Translations under genes and position numbers: made by a program
Assembly (NCBI GenBank): GCA_943787265.1
Contig: CALSLT010000006.1
Coordinates: 496,001-560,000 of the forward strand
Reading direction: 5' to 3'
DNA from: an uncultured Planctomycetaceae bacterium
GTDB lineage: Bacteria > Planctomycetota > Planctomycetia > Planctomycetales > Planctomycetaceae
Length of the DNA stretch: 64,000 nucleotides
Part shown: piece after piece, positions 35,950 to 44,238 of the stretch
Layout of the letters: every line of letters begins with the position of its first letter
Position numbering within the stretch: the stretch's first letter is position 1
Notes under the pieces: generated by a model
The model's database searches: none
What the model saw: only the letters and a program-made list of their open reading frames with translations
Told to the model about the DNA's origin: nothing

Positions 35950-37056
35950 GTGGTGCTAGCGCCGTCGGAATCTAATACTGAAAATTGTGCAAGGCCGAGG
36001 AAGCGTCGTCTTGCGTTCCGAACTGCCGCCATCGTGATCGCTTTAACGGTCTCTTTGTGTGCGGGCGAGTTCGTCGTTTACTTAAGTGGCATCAACAACG
36101 ATTTTCGGACCACTGGCAAGATGGGGATCAGTTGCCGGCCCGGCTACCCAACCAAAATGTCGCCGCATGGTTTCATACCGTATGCCTCGATCCGGCATTG
36201 GTATTCGACGAATCCACGAGGGTATTTCGACTACGAACAAAGCATCATACACACGTTTAACTCGGAAGGCTGGCGAGACTCCGAGCATGACATTGAGAAG
36301 CCTGATGACGTCGTCCGAATTTTAGGACTAGGTGACAGCTACAGCTTCGGCCAGGGAGTAAAGCCCGAACATCTTTTCTTAACTCATCTGGAATCACTGC
36401 TCGAAAAGCAAACTGATGGGCGACAGTTCGAGACAATCAATACCGGGCAACCCGGTTACAATACCGTCATGGAGAAAGGACTTCTCGAGGCCCGCGGCTT
36501 TGATTATTCGCCGGACCTGGTGCTGCTTTCTTTTGTGCCGAATGACGTCGAGCCAAACATCTACTCCAACCGACCCAAAGTTGAGTTCCTGGAAGCATTC
36601 ACGACGTCGTACGCTGATCAGGATTGGTTGTCGAAACATTCCGAGCTCTGGATGCTGGCTCGTCGAAAAGTACTGCGATACTCAGCGGGACAATCCTATC
36701 TGCAGAATTCAATCGACAGCTATCTGAACGAACCAGAGAAATGGAACCGTTGCCGCGATGCTCTGACGGGAATTCGAGATCTCTGCAATCAAAATGATTG
36801 CAAACTTGCGGTCGCCATTTTTCCATTCTTTGTGAATCTGAATGGCGAGTATCCCTTCCAGCCAATTCACGATCATGTCCGAAGTTTCTGCCAGGAATCC
36901 GAAATTCCGGTTGTGGACCTGCGTGAAAGCTTTCGTGATTTCGAAGGTCCCGAATTGTGGGTTCATCCGACAGATCAGCACCCCAACGAGCAGGCTCACC
37001 GAATTGCTGCCGAGTCGATCTCGAAGTTCTTCGTCGAGAACAAACTCGTACCCTGA
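35950..37056 (+). CDS. SGNH/GDSL hydrolase-like membrane-anchored protein
   Basis: A 368-residue SGNH-type esterase. Block I is GLGDSYSFGQG with the nucleophile Ser, block II NTGQPGYNT with Gly, block III LSFVPNDVEPN with Asn and block V TDQHPNEQAH with Asp and His, so the active site looks complete. One hydrophobic segment near residues 20-45 (AAIVIALTVSLCAGEFVVYL) anchors the protein with the catalytic part outside. The start is a GTG at 35950, or the adjacent GTG at 35953; GGAG precedes both. The substrate is unknown; such proteins often deacylate or deacetylate polysaccharides. No glycan gene cluster is visible around it. Confidence 0.85.
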   Translation: MVLAPSESNTENCARPRKRRLAFRTAAIVIALTVSLCAGEFVVYLSGINNDFRTTGKMGISCRPGYPTKMSPHGFIPYASIRHWYSTNPRGYFDYEQSIIHTFNSEGWRDSEHDIEKPDDVVRILGLGDSYSFGQGVKPEHLFLTHLESLLEKQTDGRQFETINTGQPGYNTVMEKGLLEARGFDYSPDLVLLSFVPNDVEPNIYSNRPKVEFLEAFTTSYADQDWLSKHSELWMLARRKVLRYSAGQSYLQNSIDSYLNEPEKWNRCRDALTGIRDLCNQNDCKLAVAIFPFFVNLNGEYPFQPIHDHVRSFCQESEIPVVDLRESFRDFEGPELWVHPTDQHPNEQAHRIAAESISKFFVENKLVP

Positions 37057-37067
37057 AAAGCAACGTT

Positions 37068-37424
37068 TTACGCGTCGAAGTTGATCATGTTGCCGCGGTG
37101 GTCGTCGAGCGGTTCGTTGATGGCCGATGGACCGGTTGTCGCGGCTGATGATGCAGAGTCGTCGTTTGTCTCAGCCTGCTCGTCAGAGTTCGCATTGTCG
37201 TCTTTGCTGTTGCCGCTTGCTGTGAAGAATGCGTCGGCGTCGCGGTCGTCGGAGCGTTCGGTTTCGCCGGCGCCGTTCAGGTTCTGAGAGAACTGCGCAT
37301 GATCGGTGTCCGTTGAGCGGGCTGCCGCATCGCCCCGCGCCGCATCGGTGCCTTTGGTACTGTTGACGTTGCCGGCGTACGGGTTGACTCCGGGCCCGAA
37401 CCCGGAAGATCCAATTCCACTCAT
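37068..37424 (-). CDS. Small acidic Ser/Asp/Asn-rich protein
   Basis: A 118-residue low-complexity hydrophilic protein. It is rich in Ser, Asp, Asn, Gly and Ala, lacks Cys, and has no signal or membrane segment. The ends look conserved-like: MSGIGSSGFGPGVNPYAG at the start and LDDHRGNMINFDA at the end. The ATG at 37424 has GAGG five bases upstream, which supports a real gene. It is convergent with the SGNH gene (12 bases apart). I do not recognise a family; it is possibly disordered and structural or regulatory. Confidence 0.6.
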   Translation of the reverse strand: MSGIGSSGFGPGVNPYAGNVNSTKGTDAARGDAAARSTDTDHAQFSQNLNGAGETERSDDRDADAFFTASGNSKDDNANSDEQAETNDDSASSAATTGPSAINEPLDDHRGNMINFDA

Positions 37425-37957
37425 CGCATCCTCACTCTCGATCGGTCCAGCCGTCTGGCAGCATGGTCAGACTGAACGGCAAAGATCGGTTATCACGGAG
37501 AACTTTCGTCCGCGATTGTGCTCTGCGGCTGTTGATGGCCGCGGCTCGGATGTCGATCGAAGGGGCTATTCTGAGAGCAACGCAACTCGACAATTCCCTG
37601 CCGAGCGGTGCGTCATCTTGAGCGATCTACACATTCTTCGGCACCCTGGTTCTGTCTCGATCGTAAAAATCGGCCCTGGTTTTCACAGAATTCCGCGATT
37701 CGTCGGCTTTGGTTGATGTGTCGAGCGGTCATTCTACCGCTGGCCTGACGAGTTGAATTCGAATTCAACTCATCGGGGCTAAGCCGACTAACCTGACAAG
37801 GCGCAACCACTTGTGGCAAATTCGAGGCACTTGTTCGGGGGACTCGGCAATCGTTGTGATTCGTTGTTGGCAGGGGTAGACTGGCCAACTTGTTTTCCGA
37901 CGCCGAATTTGTGCGATCAGTTTGGACAATTCCGGCAGTTTTCAACCGAGTATTGTA
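37425..37957. promoter_or_regulatory. Gene-free region upstream of ilvN with a 22-base palindrome
   Basis: About 530 bases with no gene. At 37750-37771 lies a perfect 22-base palindrome whose half is GAGTTGAATTC, centred 197 bases before the ilvN start. A second weak repeat, GTTGGC ... GCCAAC, is near 37863-37886. The region must also hold the promoter of the small acidic gene. The palindrome is a candidate operator; the binding protein is unknown. Confidence 0.5.
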
Positions 37958-38491
37958 ATGAAACACGTTCTCTCAGCAGTCGTTGTCAATCAGCCAGGTG
38001 TCCTGGCGCATGTTTCGGGGATGATGGCCTCGCGCGCTTTCAATATTGAGAGCCTCGCGGTCGGCGAAACCGAAAATCCCGAGTTCTCACGGATCACGTT
38101 TGTCGTCAGCGGCGACGAAAAGGTGCTTGATCAGGTCCGTAAGCAGCTCGAAAAGATTGTCACGATCGTACGAGTGATCGATTTCTCCGGCAAAGAATTC
38201 GTTGAACGGGATCTGATGCTGATGAAAGTTGCCGCGTCCGGCAGCAGTCGCAGCGAGGTCAAAGAGCTGGTCGACATCTTCCGTGGAAGCCTGGTGGATG
38301 TCAGTCCTGGCCATGTGATGATTGAAATCTCCGGCCCGGAAAAGAAGCTGGAAGCGTTCATCGATCTGATGCGACCGTTCGACATTCTCGAAATGGTTCG
38401 TACGGGCAGAATCGCTCTGCTGCGTTCGAACGAGGAAAACGTCGACGTCGACGAACGGGCAGCTTGCGAGGATCCGACCGCCGCCTGTTGA
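37958..38491 (+). CDS. ilvN: Acetolactate synthase small (regulatory) subunit
   Basis: A 177-residue regulatory subunit of acetohydroxyacid synthase, which adjusts the catalytic IlvB in valine, leucine and isoleucine synthesis. The N-terminal ACT domain is unmistakable: [20 protein letters not shown], then [22 protein letters not shown]-terminal ALS_ss domain follows ([40 protein letters not shown]). The frame opens at 37922, but MKHVLSAVV at 37958 is the family start. No ilvB is in this window, which is unusual since the two often sit together. ilvC follows after 160 bases. Confidence 0.95.
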   Translation: MKHVLSAVVVNQPGVLAHVSGMMASRAFNIESLAVGETENPEFSRITFVVSGDEKVLDQVRKQLEKIVTIVRVIDFSGKEFVERDLMLMKVAASGSSRSEVKELVDIFRGSLVDVSPGHVMIEISGPEKKLEAFIDLMRPFDILEMVRTGRIALLRSNEENVDVDERAACEDPTAAC

Positions 38492-38651
38492 ACACTCGCC
38501 TGTCGAGTACCAGTCGGCCGGACGTCAGCCCACCGACAAACACACAACCGTTAGCACGACGGTTTCAGATTTCAGCAGGTACGAAGCCTGCTCCCCGTTC
38601 CGAAGTTGCGGAGCGAGGTCTACTTTCAACCACGTCCGAAAGACCCAAGCC

Positions 38652-39656
38652 ATGCCAGTTACGATTTACTACGACGACGATGCCGACCTGTCACTCCTTA
38701 AAGACAAGACTGTTGCGATTCTTGGATACGGCAGCCAGGGACACGCTCAGGCTCAGAACCTCAAAGACAGCGGTTGCAACGTCGTCGTCGGTCAGCGTAA
38801 AGGCAGTGCAAACTACGATCTGGCAGTCAGTCACGGCTTCGATCCGATGACCGCCGCAGACGCCGCCAAAGCTGGCGACCTGATCAACATCCTGCTTCCG
38901 GACGAAGTTCAGGGCGACGTCTTCAAAGCCGACGTCCTGCCGAACCTTGAGCCCGGCAACCTGCTGATGTGCTCGCACGGGTTCAACGTCCACTTCGGAC
39001 AGATCACTCCTCCAGAAGGCGTCGACGCAGCACTCGTCGCTCCAAAGGGACCTGGTCACCTCGTCCGTTCCGAATACGAAAAGGGCGGCGGAGTTCCATC
39101 GCTCATCGCCATGTACCCCGGTTCGTCTGACAGCTCGAAGCAGCTCGCTCTGGCTTATGCCAAGGGCATCGGCGGAACTCGCGGCGGCGTCATCGAAACC
39201 ACTTTCGCAGAAGAGACCGAAACGGACCTCTTCGGCGAACAGGTCGTTCTTTGCGGCGGCGTCAGTGCTCTCGTGAAGGCCGGATTCGAAACGCTCGTCG
39301 AAGCCGGCTACCAGCCGGAAATGGCTTACTTCGAGTGCATGCACGAACTGAAGTTGATCGTCGACCTGTTCTACCAGGGTGGCCTGAACTACATGCGGTA
39401 CAGTGTTTCAAACACGGCCGAGTACGGCGACTACACTCGTGGCCCACGCATCGTTGGCCCGGAAGTCAAAGTCGAAATGAAGAAGATCCTCGACGAAATT
39501 CAGAGCGGTAAGTTCGCTCGCGACTGGTTGCTTGAAAACAAAGTCAACCAGGCTTCCTTCGGAGCAACTCGTCGTCGAGAACGATCTCACCAGATCGAAG
39601 AAGTCGGCGCACAGCTCCGCAGCATGATGACCTGGATCGACTCGAAAGAAGTCTGA
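38652..39656 (+). CDS. ilvC: Ketol-acid reductoisomerase
   Basis: NADPH-dependent enzyme of branched-chain amino acid synthesis that isomerises and reduces acetolactate. At 334 residues it is the short class I form. The N-terminal Rossmann motif [17 protein letters not shown] is at about 26-42 and the phosphate-binding loop VGQRKGS follows. The catalytic region contains [20 protein letters not shown] and the metal-binding segment [12 protein letters not shown], then [21 protein letters not shown] strong terminator lies 36 bases after the stop, closing the ilvN-ilvC unit. The assignment is secure. Confidence 0.98.
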   Translation: MPVTIYYDDDADLSLLKDKTVAILGYGSQGHAQAQNLKDSGCNVVVGQRKGSANYDLAVSHGFDPMTAADAAKAGDLINILLPDEVQGDVFKADVLPNLEPGNLLMCSHGFNVHFGQITPPEGVDAALVAPKGPGHLVRSEYEKGGGVPSLIAMYPGSSDSSKQLALAYAKGIGGTRGGVIETTFAEETETDLFGEQVVLCGGVSALVKAGFETLVEAGYQPEMAYFECMHELKLIVDLFYQGGLNYMRYSVSNTAEYGDYTRGPRIVGPEVKVEMKKILDEIQSGKFARDWLLENKVNQASFGATRRRERSHQIEEVGAQLRSMMTWIDSKEV

Positions 39657-39691
39657 GCCACGCCAAAGCTGACAATCGAGGCCAGTTACAA

Positions 39692-39727
39692 AAGAAAGCT
39701 CGCTCCACGAATGGGGCGAGCTTTCTT
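39692..39727 (+). terminator. Rho-independent terminator after ilvC
   Basis: A 12-base-pair stem, AAGAAAGCTCGC (39692-39703) with GCGAGCTTTCTT (39716-39727), followed by a T-rich run (TTCTTCGTTT). It is 36 bases after the ilvC stop. Confidence 0.88.
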
Positions 39728-39746
39728 CGTTTGCGATTGTTCAGGC

Positions 39747-39800
39747 GTAGGGTGCGTCTTGACGCACCGTTGGGTTTAATAGTGCGTCGATATGCCCGAC
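39747..39800. repeat. Second, partly decayed copy of the GTAGGGTGCG palindrome
   Basis: The left arm at 39747-39768 matches the first 22 bases of the arm at 27309 exactly. The right arm (about 39781-39800, AGTGCGTCGATATGCCCGAC) matches only partly. It lies between the ilvC terminator and the minus-strand genes. Confidence 0.8.
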
Positions 39801-39855
39801 CGATAACGACACCTTCGACTAATATCGCTAGAGGCCGATTCAGTTTTCTAGCAAT

Positions 39856-40155
39856 TCATCGAGGCAACGTCGGAGAACTTTGTTCGAACGATTCTGGAAT
39901 TTGGCCCCGCGGGTTGCCGACAACGACCCGGTTGTGCTCGAGCCACTCGTCTCGTTTTCGATCTGATTCAATCACGCATTCGATCAATTCTACGGTTTCT
40001 CGAATCGCGTCTGCACAGCCGTCGTGGTATCTCCGGCCGCATTCACTTTCGAAGACGTCTCGACCACGTTCCACTTCCTGCGCAAAGGCGGTTGATTCGG
40101 ATTCGTGAATTTCTACTTTAGCTGAGAGCCGTTCTACGAGCTGTCCGAGTTCCAT
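39856..40155 (-). CDS. Small hypothetical protein downstream of the RHH gene
   Basis: A 99-residue protein of unknown function. The ATG at 40155 (MELGQLVERLSAK) is preceded by GGAGAGA at good spacing; the longer frame from 40203 is less likely. The core is acidic and helical with paired Cys: ECGRRYHDGCADAIRETVEL followed by IECVIESDRKRDEWLEHNR. It has no membrane segment. It lies 62 bases downstream of a ribbon-helix-helix gene on the same strand and may be its operon partner. No toxin family is recognised in it, so a toxin-antitoxin reading would be speculative. Confidence 0.6.
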   Translation of the reverse strand: MELGQLVERLSAKVEIHESESTAFAQEVERGRDVFESECGRRYHDGCADAIRETVELIECVIESDRKRDEWLEHNRVVVGNPRGQIPESFEQSSPTLPR

Positions 40156-40216
40156 CTGATTCTCTCCGTCGATCTGGCAGCGAGAGTTGGAACGGGCAGG
40201 CAAGCCACGTCGCCAA

Positions 40217-40525
40217 TCAGGCGCTGCGTTTCTTAGTTGTTGAATCCGTCGCTACGGTGTTGTTGAGTTCTTCGTCTGTTGCCTGCCGAATCTGCTCGAT
40301 GATGTCTTCGGGCGAAACGATCTTCGGAGCCCCCTGCCCCCACGCTGGTGGAACTGAGAGTTCGCCATTGTCGATCAGCATGTGTACGGCGGTGCGTACG
40401 AAATCGCTGAAGGATTGTTCGCCTCGAACCTGATCAACCCGCTCGACCCAGTCCTGTGGCCAGCGGATTAACTTTGGAACGAGTACGGTCTCCGTGGTCG
40501 CATCGGCTTTCTGGCTTCCTGCCAT
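40217..40525 (-). CDS. Ribbon-helix-helix-type DNA-binding protein
   Basis: A 102-residue protein with a predicted RHH core: LVPKLIRWPQDWVERVDQVR and FSDFVRTAVHMLIDNGE, a short strand plus two helices as in CopG/ParD-like regulators. The start ATG at 40525 has AGAGGAG six bases upstream, so the longer frame (to 40726) is rejected. It ends with a Lys/Arg tail. Its leader holds two perfect GAGATATCTC palindromes (40568 and 40621), which could be its own operator sites. A small acidic gene follows on the same strand. Autoregulation is inferred from the layout. Confidence 0.72.
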   Translation of the reverse strand: MAGSQKADATTETVLVPKLIRWPQDWVERVDQVRGEQSFSDFVRTAVHMLIDNGELSVPPAWGQGAPKIVSPEDIIEQIRQATDEELNNTVATDSTTKKRSA

Positions 40526-40567
40526 GACAGCTCCTCTTTTCGTCCGTGAATGATTCCATCCGTGAGT

Positions 40568-40630
40568 GAGATATCTCTTAGATCGGCAGCCCACGGGTGA
40601 AAGAGTTATCTCTTTCGAGAGAGATATCTC
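40568..40630 (-). promoter_or_regulatory. Paired GAGATATCTC palindromes, candidate operator
   Basis: Two perfect 10-base palindromes GAGATATCTC at 40568-40577 and 40621-40630, 53 bases apart start to start (about five helical turns). An intervening ATCTCTTTCGAGAGAGAT hairpin-like piece overlaps the second. They lie 43-105 bases upstream of the RHH gene start. RHH proteins commonly bind such paired sites; binding here is inferred. Confidence 0.55.
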
Positions 40631-40817
40631 ATTTTTCTCGAAATCGCAGGAAGCCGTGGCGGATACCGAGATCGCTCGCCGCACCAGCGGGCACCGCTTG
40701 CAATGCCCGGATTCTGCACGAAACAATGCGGACTGATCTCAGCGAGTGCTGATCCATGCTGCGTGTCGGACGTTGCCGAACTCTGCAACCACCGACCTAT
40801 GCGTTTGAGGGTCTCTC

Positions 40818-43136
40818 ATGACTAAACGAATGATTCTTCTGCTGCTGGTAACTGCCGGTCTCACGGCGTCGTCCGCAGGGAAATTGCATGCTCAGGATGA
40901 ATCGGCAGAAGCAGCGCCGAAAGAAACTGCCGAATCACCAAAGGACGCTCCAGAAGAAGAAGTGGCCGAGCCTGAAACAGAAGCGGGAGGGACAGTCGCT
41001 CGCTACATCACTGTCACGAATCCTGCGGGAGAGCTCGTTTTTTCCAGAATCCGAAACGCGCTGGTCGAGCTGCAGCATCAGGCGGACGAGGAAGATCGGG
41101 ACACCATTCTGATTCTCGAAATCGAACGAGGGTCGAGCACGTTCGGGCAGGTCAGCGATCTGGCAAAAGAGCTGACTTCTGCAAAGTATCCGCGAGTTCG
41201 AACCATCGCCTGGATTCCGAAAGACGAATCAGACAAACCGCTGACAGGCTACACGGCGATCATTCCTCTGGCCTGTCGCGAAATCGTCATGCACCCCGAC
41301 GCCGAAATCGGTGACATCGGCCGCGGCACAGCCTTGGACGACGACGAGCAACTTTCGATCATCAATCTCGTCGAGAAGCGATACAACGCCAAGGTCAACG
41401 GAGCGTTGGCTGCCGGCTTCGTCGAACCATCGCGGACGGTGCTTAAGATCAAAGTCATCTCGGGCGAAGGCGCAAATCGCGTCACCGAAACTCGAGTGGT
41501 CACCAGCGAAGAAATGCAGCGACTTCAAGACACCGACGTTGCCATCCCCGATGTCATCACGATCAAAGAGAAAGGTGATGTCCTGTTGCTTTCGGGCAAA
41601 CGCGCAAGGCAACTCGACGTCCTCGTGATGCAGACTGCCGAAGACCGTGTCGATCTTGCAGACTTGTACGATTTCGATCGCCGATACCTGCGCGAAAGCA
41701 TTTCCAGTGACAAGCCGCCTCGAGCAAGAATTATCAGGATCGACGGGGTCATCGATCCAATTCTCCATGAGTATGTCGAACGAGAAATCCGCCGGGCAGT
41801 CGCTGAAGACGCGAACCTGATCATCTTCCAGATCGAATCGCCGGGCGGATACCTGCTCGACAGCGAACAACTCGCCGATCGTATTTCGCAACTCGACGGC
41901 AAGAAGCATCGCACCGTGGCGTACATCCCCGAGTACGCTTACAGCGGCGCAGCGATTATTTCGATGGGCTGTGACGACATTTACATGCACCCCGATGCAA
42001 AGATCGGTGACGCCGCGCCAATCGAAGTCCGCCCTGGCGAACAGTTCGAACGTGCTCCGGAAAAAGTTCTCAGCCCGCTGCGTGAAACGTTGAAAGTTCT
42101 TGGTGAGCGAAAAGGGCGGCCGCCAGCATTGCTCGAAGCGATGGCGGACAAGGACCTCCGAGTATACGAAGCCACGCACAGTCAGACTGGCCGCAAGTCG
42201 TATATGTCTGAAGTAGAAATTGAGGCTTCAGGTGGCGAATGGATCAAAGGTCCTCTGGTTGCAGAGTCGAGGGAAGAAAACCTGTTGACCGTTACCGGAC
42301 GACGTGCCCACGACCTGAAACTGGCGAACGATCCTGTCCACGATATGGGTGAACTGAAACAGCGACTTGGGATCCCCGCCACGGCCGTCGTGCCAGCTTC
42401 AGAGCAAACGTGGGTCGATACAATGATCACGATTCTGAAGTCGCCGGGAGTCACGTTTCTCCTGTTCATGGTCGGCCTGATCTGCATTTACCTTGAGGTC
42501 TACACTGTCAGCGGCTTCTTCGGAATCGGCGGCGCGTTGTGCTTCGCCATCTTCTTCTGGAGTCGATTTCTCGGCGGCACGGCTGGCTGGCTGGAAGTGA
42601 CGCTGTTCATTTTTGGTATCGCACTCATCGCGATGGAAATCTTCGTCATCCCAGGCTTCGGGGTGTTTGGACTTTCCGGAGGGCTTGCCGTCATCGCTTC
42701 GTTGATTCTCGCCAGCCAGACATTTGTAATTCCATCGACAAGTGCGGAGTTCGACCAGTTCAGTTGGACGATTGGGACTCTCAGCAGCTCAATCGTGGCG
42801 GTGGTCACGGTCGGCGCTGTGATCAGCCACTTCATGCCCAGAATTCCGGGTTTGCGCGGCTTCGTGCTTGCAGCACCCGGCACTGTTGACGATGGTGGCC
42901 CGCTGCTCAATCCCGACGTGACTGGCGATCCTTCACAGACTCTGCAGATTGGCGAGGACGCGAGTTTGCTCAGCCAGGTTGGAACAACATTCTCGACGTT
43001 ACGGCCGTCAGGCAAGGCTCAAATCAACGGCAAGCTGATCGATGTTGTCAGCGATGGTGCCTTCATCGAACCCGGTACACCGATCGAAGTCGTCGAAGTT
43101 GCTGGTAACCGAGTCGTCGTCCGAGCCGTCACATAA
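40818..43136 (+). CDS. NfeD-type membrane serine protease with duplicated ClpP/SppA-like domain
   Basis: A 772-residue membrane protein. A signal peptide (cleaved near LHAQD) leads to an acidic linker. A first ClpP/SppA-like domain (about 55-275) seems to lack the nucleophile Ser: at the matching place it reads PLTGYTAIIPLACREIVMHP. A second domain (about 295-510) has AYSGAAIISMGCDDIYMHP with Ser376 in the expected position. Multiple transmembrane helices follow (about 540-680, for example FLLFMVGLICIYLEVYTVS) and an NfeD-type OB-fold tail (VGTTFSTLRPSGKAQINGKL). Known relatives cleave membrane-associated substrates with stomatin partners; no stomatin gene is adjacent here. The length reflects the domain duplication. 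Confidence 0.87.
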   Translation: MTKRMILLLLVTAGLTASSAGKLHAQDESAEAAPKETAESPKDAPEEEVAEPETEAGGTVARYITVTNPAGELVFSRIRNALVELQHQADEEDRDTILILEIERGSSTFGQVSDLAKELTSAKYPRVRTIAWIPKDESDKPLTGYTAIIPLACREIVMHPDAEIGDIGRGTALDDDEQLSIINLVEKRYNAKVNGALAAGFVEPSRTVLKIKVISGEGANRVTETRVVTSEEMQRLQDTDVAIPDVITIKEKGDVLLLSGKRARQLDVLVMQTAEDRVDLADLYDFDRRYLRESISSDKPPRARIIRIDGVIDPILHEYVEREIRRAVAEDANLIIFQIESPGGYLLDSEQLADRISQLDGKKHRTVAYIPEYAYSGAAIISMGCDDIYMHPDAKIGDAAPIEVRPGEQFERAPEKVLSPLRETLKVLGERKGRPPALLEAMADKDLRVYEATHSQTGRKSYMSEVEIEASGGEWIKGPLVAESREENLLTVTGRRAHDLKLANDPVHDMGELKQRLGIPATAVVPASEQTWVDTMITILKSPGVTFLLFMVGLICIYLEVYTVSGFFGIGGALCFAIFFWSRFLGGTAGWLEVTLFIFGIALIAMEIFVIPGFGVFGLSGGLAVIASLILASQTFVIPSTSAEFDQFSWTIGTLSSSIVAVVTVGAVISHFMPRIPGLRGFVLAAPGTVDDGGPLLNPDVTGDPSQTLQIGEDASLLSQVGTTFSTLRPSGKAQINGKLIDVVSDGAFIEPGTPIEVVEVAGNRVVVRAVT

Positions 43137-43194
43137 ACTGTCGACTTCATTCATTCGCAGATCTACCCGCAATTGACGAAAGACTCCCCCTCTG

Positions 43195-43683
43195 ATGAAC
43201 CGCTTCCTTTGGACCGTGCTTCGGTTTTCGTTGTGTGCGTGGGTTGGTGCTGCAACGCTGTTCGTTGTCACGGGAGTGCGTGAAGTCACGATGACCGATT
43301 TCGACGCCGCGACAAAGAACGTACTGGCAGCGACTCGCTTCCCAGCGTACTACGCGTTTGGTTTCACGCTTGTTGCCGTCGCTGCAATTTCAGCTCTCGG
43401 CCTGATTCTTTCGAACAAAGAGTATCGCCGCCGAAAAGTTGTTGTCCTGACGTTGTCAGTTTTCTCTCTCGTAGTGATGGTTCTTGACCATCAATTTATC
43501 TACCTGCCACTTGAAGTCATGATGCTCGAACCGGAAGGCCGGTTGGATCCCGAATTCTTCACGTATCACCAATGGTCAAAATACATCAACTGCGTGTCAG
43601 TCGGTGCGTGCCTGATTGCCAGTTTCGTTTCGGCTTGCCCGGGCAAATCGTCAGCCATAAGCAATCCAACTTCAGACTCCTGA
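43195..43683 (+). CDS. Small integral membrane protein
   Basis: A 162-residue protein with about four hydrophobic helices: TVLRFSLCAWVGAATLFVVT at the start, then YAFGFTLVAVAAISALGLIL, VVVLTLSVFSLVVMVLDHQF and the final CVSVGACLIASFV. A mostly hydrophilic loop (EVMMLEPEGRLDPEFFTYHQ) lies between helices 3 and 4. It resembles DUF4149-like small membrane proteins in pattern, but I cannot name it with confidence. It sits 58 bases after the NfeD gene and 11 bases before msrA, so the three may form one transcript. Confidence 0.75.
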   Translation: MNRFLWTVLRFSLCAWVGAATLFVVTGVREVTMTDFDAATKNVLAATRFPAYYAFGFTLVAVAAISALGLILSNKEYRRRKVVVLTLSVFSLVVMVLDHQFIYLPLEVMMLEPEGRLDPEFFTYHQWSKYINCVSVGACLIASFVSACPGKSSAISNPTSDS

Positions 43684-43694
43684 AAGAACTTCAA

Positions 43695-44231
43695 ATGGCG
43701 ACGTCACTGGCAACATTCGGTTCCGGCTGCTTCTGGTGTACGGAAGCCGTCTTTCAGTACATTCGAGGTGTGGAAAAAGTTATCTCCGGCTATTCCGGCG
43801 GGGAGATGCCGTCACCCGATTACAAAGCGGTTTGCACCGGCACGACGGGGCACGCCGAGTGCGTGCAAGTGACGTTTGATTCAGACGTCGTTTCTTATCA
43901 GGAGTTGCTTAACGCTTTCTTCAAAACTCACGATCCGACAACGTTGAATCAGCAAGGGGCCGACCGAGGAACGCAGTACCGATCGGTGATCTACTTTCAC
44001 GACGAAACACAACGTGAACTCGCCGAAACATACCGCGACCAACTCAACGAAGCCGGTGTTTTCTCGTCGCCGATCGTGACTGAGATCAGCCCTGCCGAAG
44101 AATTCTTCCCGGCGGAGGGGTATCACCAAGGCTACTTCGAGCAGAATTCAGGGCAGGCTTATTGCCAGGCAGTTATCGCTCCGAAGTTGTCAAAGTTCCA
44201 GAAAGACCTGCCGGACCTGCTGAAACGCTGA
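43695..44231 (+). CDS. msrA: Peptide methionine-S-sulfoxide reductase MsrA
   Basis: Thioredoxin-dependent repair enzyme for S-form methionine sulfoxide, 178 residues. The catalytic motif GCFWC is at residues 11-15 with nucleophile Cys12. Family blocks YSGGEMPSPDYKAVCTGTTG, HAECVQVTFD, HDPTTLNQQGADRGTQYRSV and AEGYHQGYFEQN follow. The frame can be read from 43572, overlapping the upstream gene, but the ATG at 43695 fits the family N-terminus. It starts 11 bases after the membrane protein gene. No MsrB domain is fused. Confidence 0.97.
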   Translation: MATSLATFGSGCFWCTEAVFQYIRGVEKVISGYSGGEMPSPDYKAVCTGTTGHAECVQVTFDSDVVSYQELLNAFFKTHDPTTLNQQGADRGTQYRSVIYFHDETQRELAETYRDQLNEAGVFSSPIVTEISPAEEFFPAEGYHQGYFEQNSGQAYCQAVIAPKLSKFQKDLPDLLKR

Positions 44232-44238
44232 CCCGACG

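Noticed and set aside
39856..40525. Toxin-antitoxin system
   Set aside because: The RHH protein fits an antitoxin or repressor, but the downstream protein shows no known toxin motif, so the label is not supported.
41229..42179. 316-codon frame antisense to the NfeD-type protease gene
   Set aside because: Overlaps a conserved multi-domain gene; the translation has no coherent domain.
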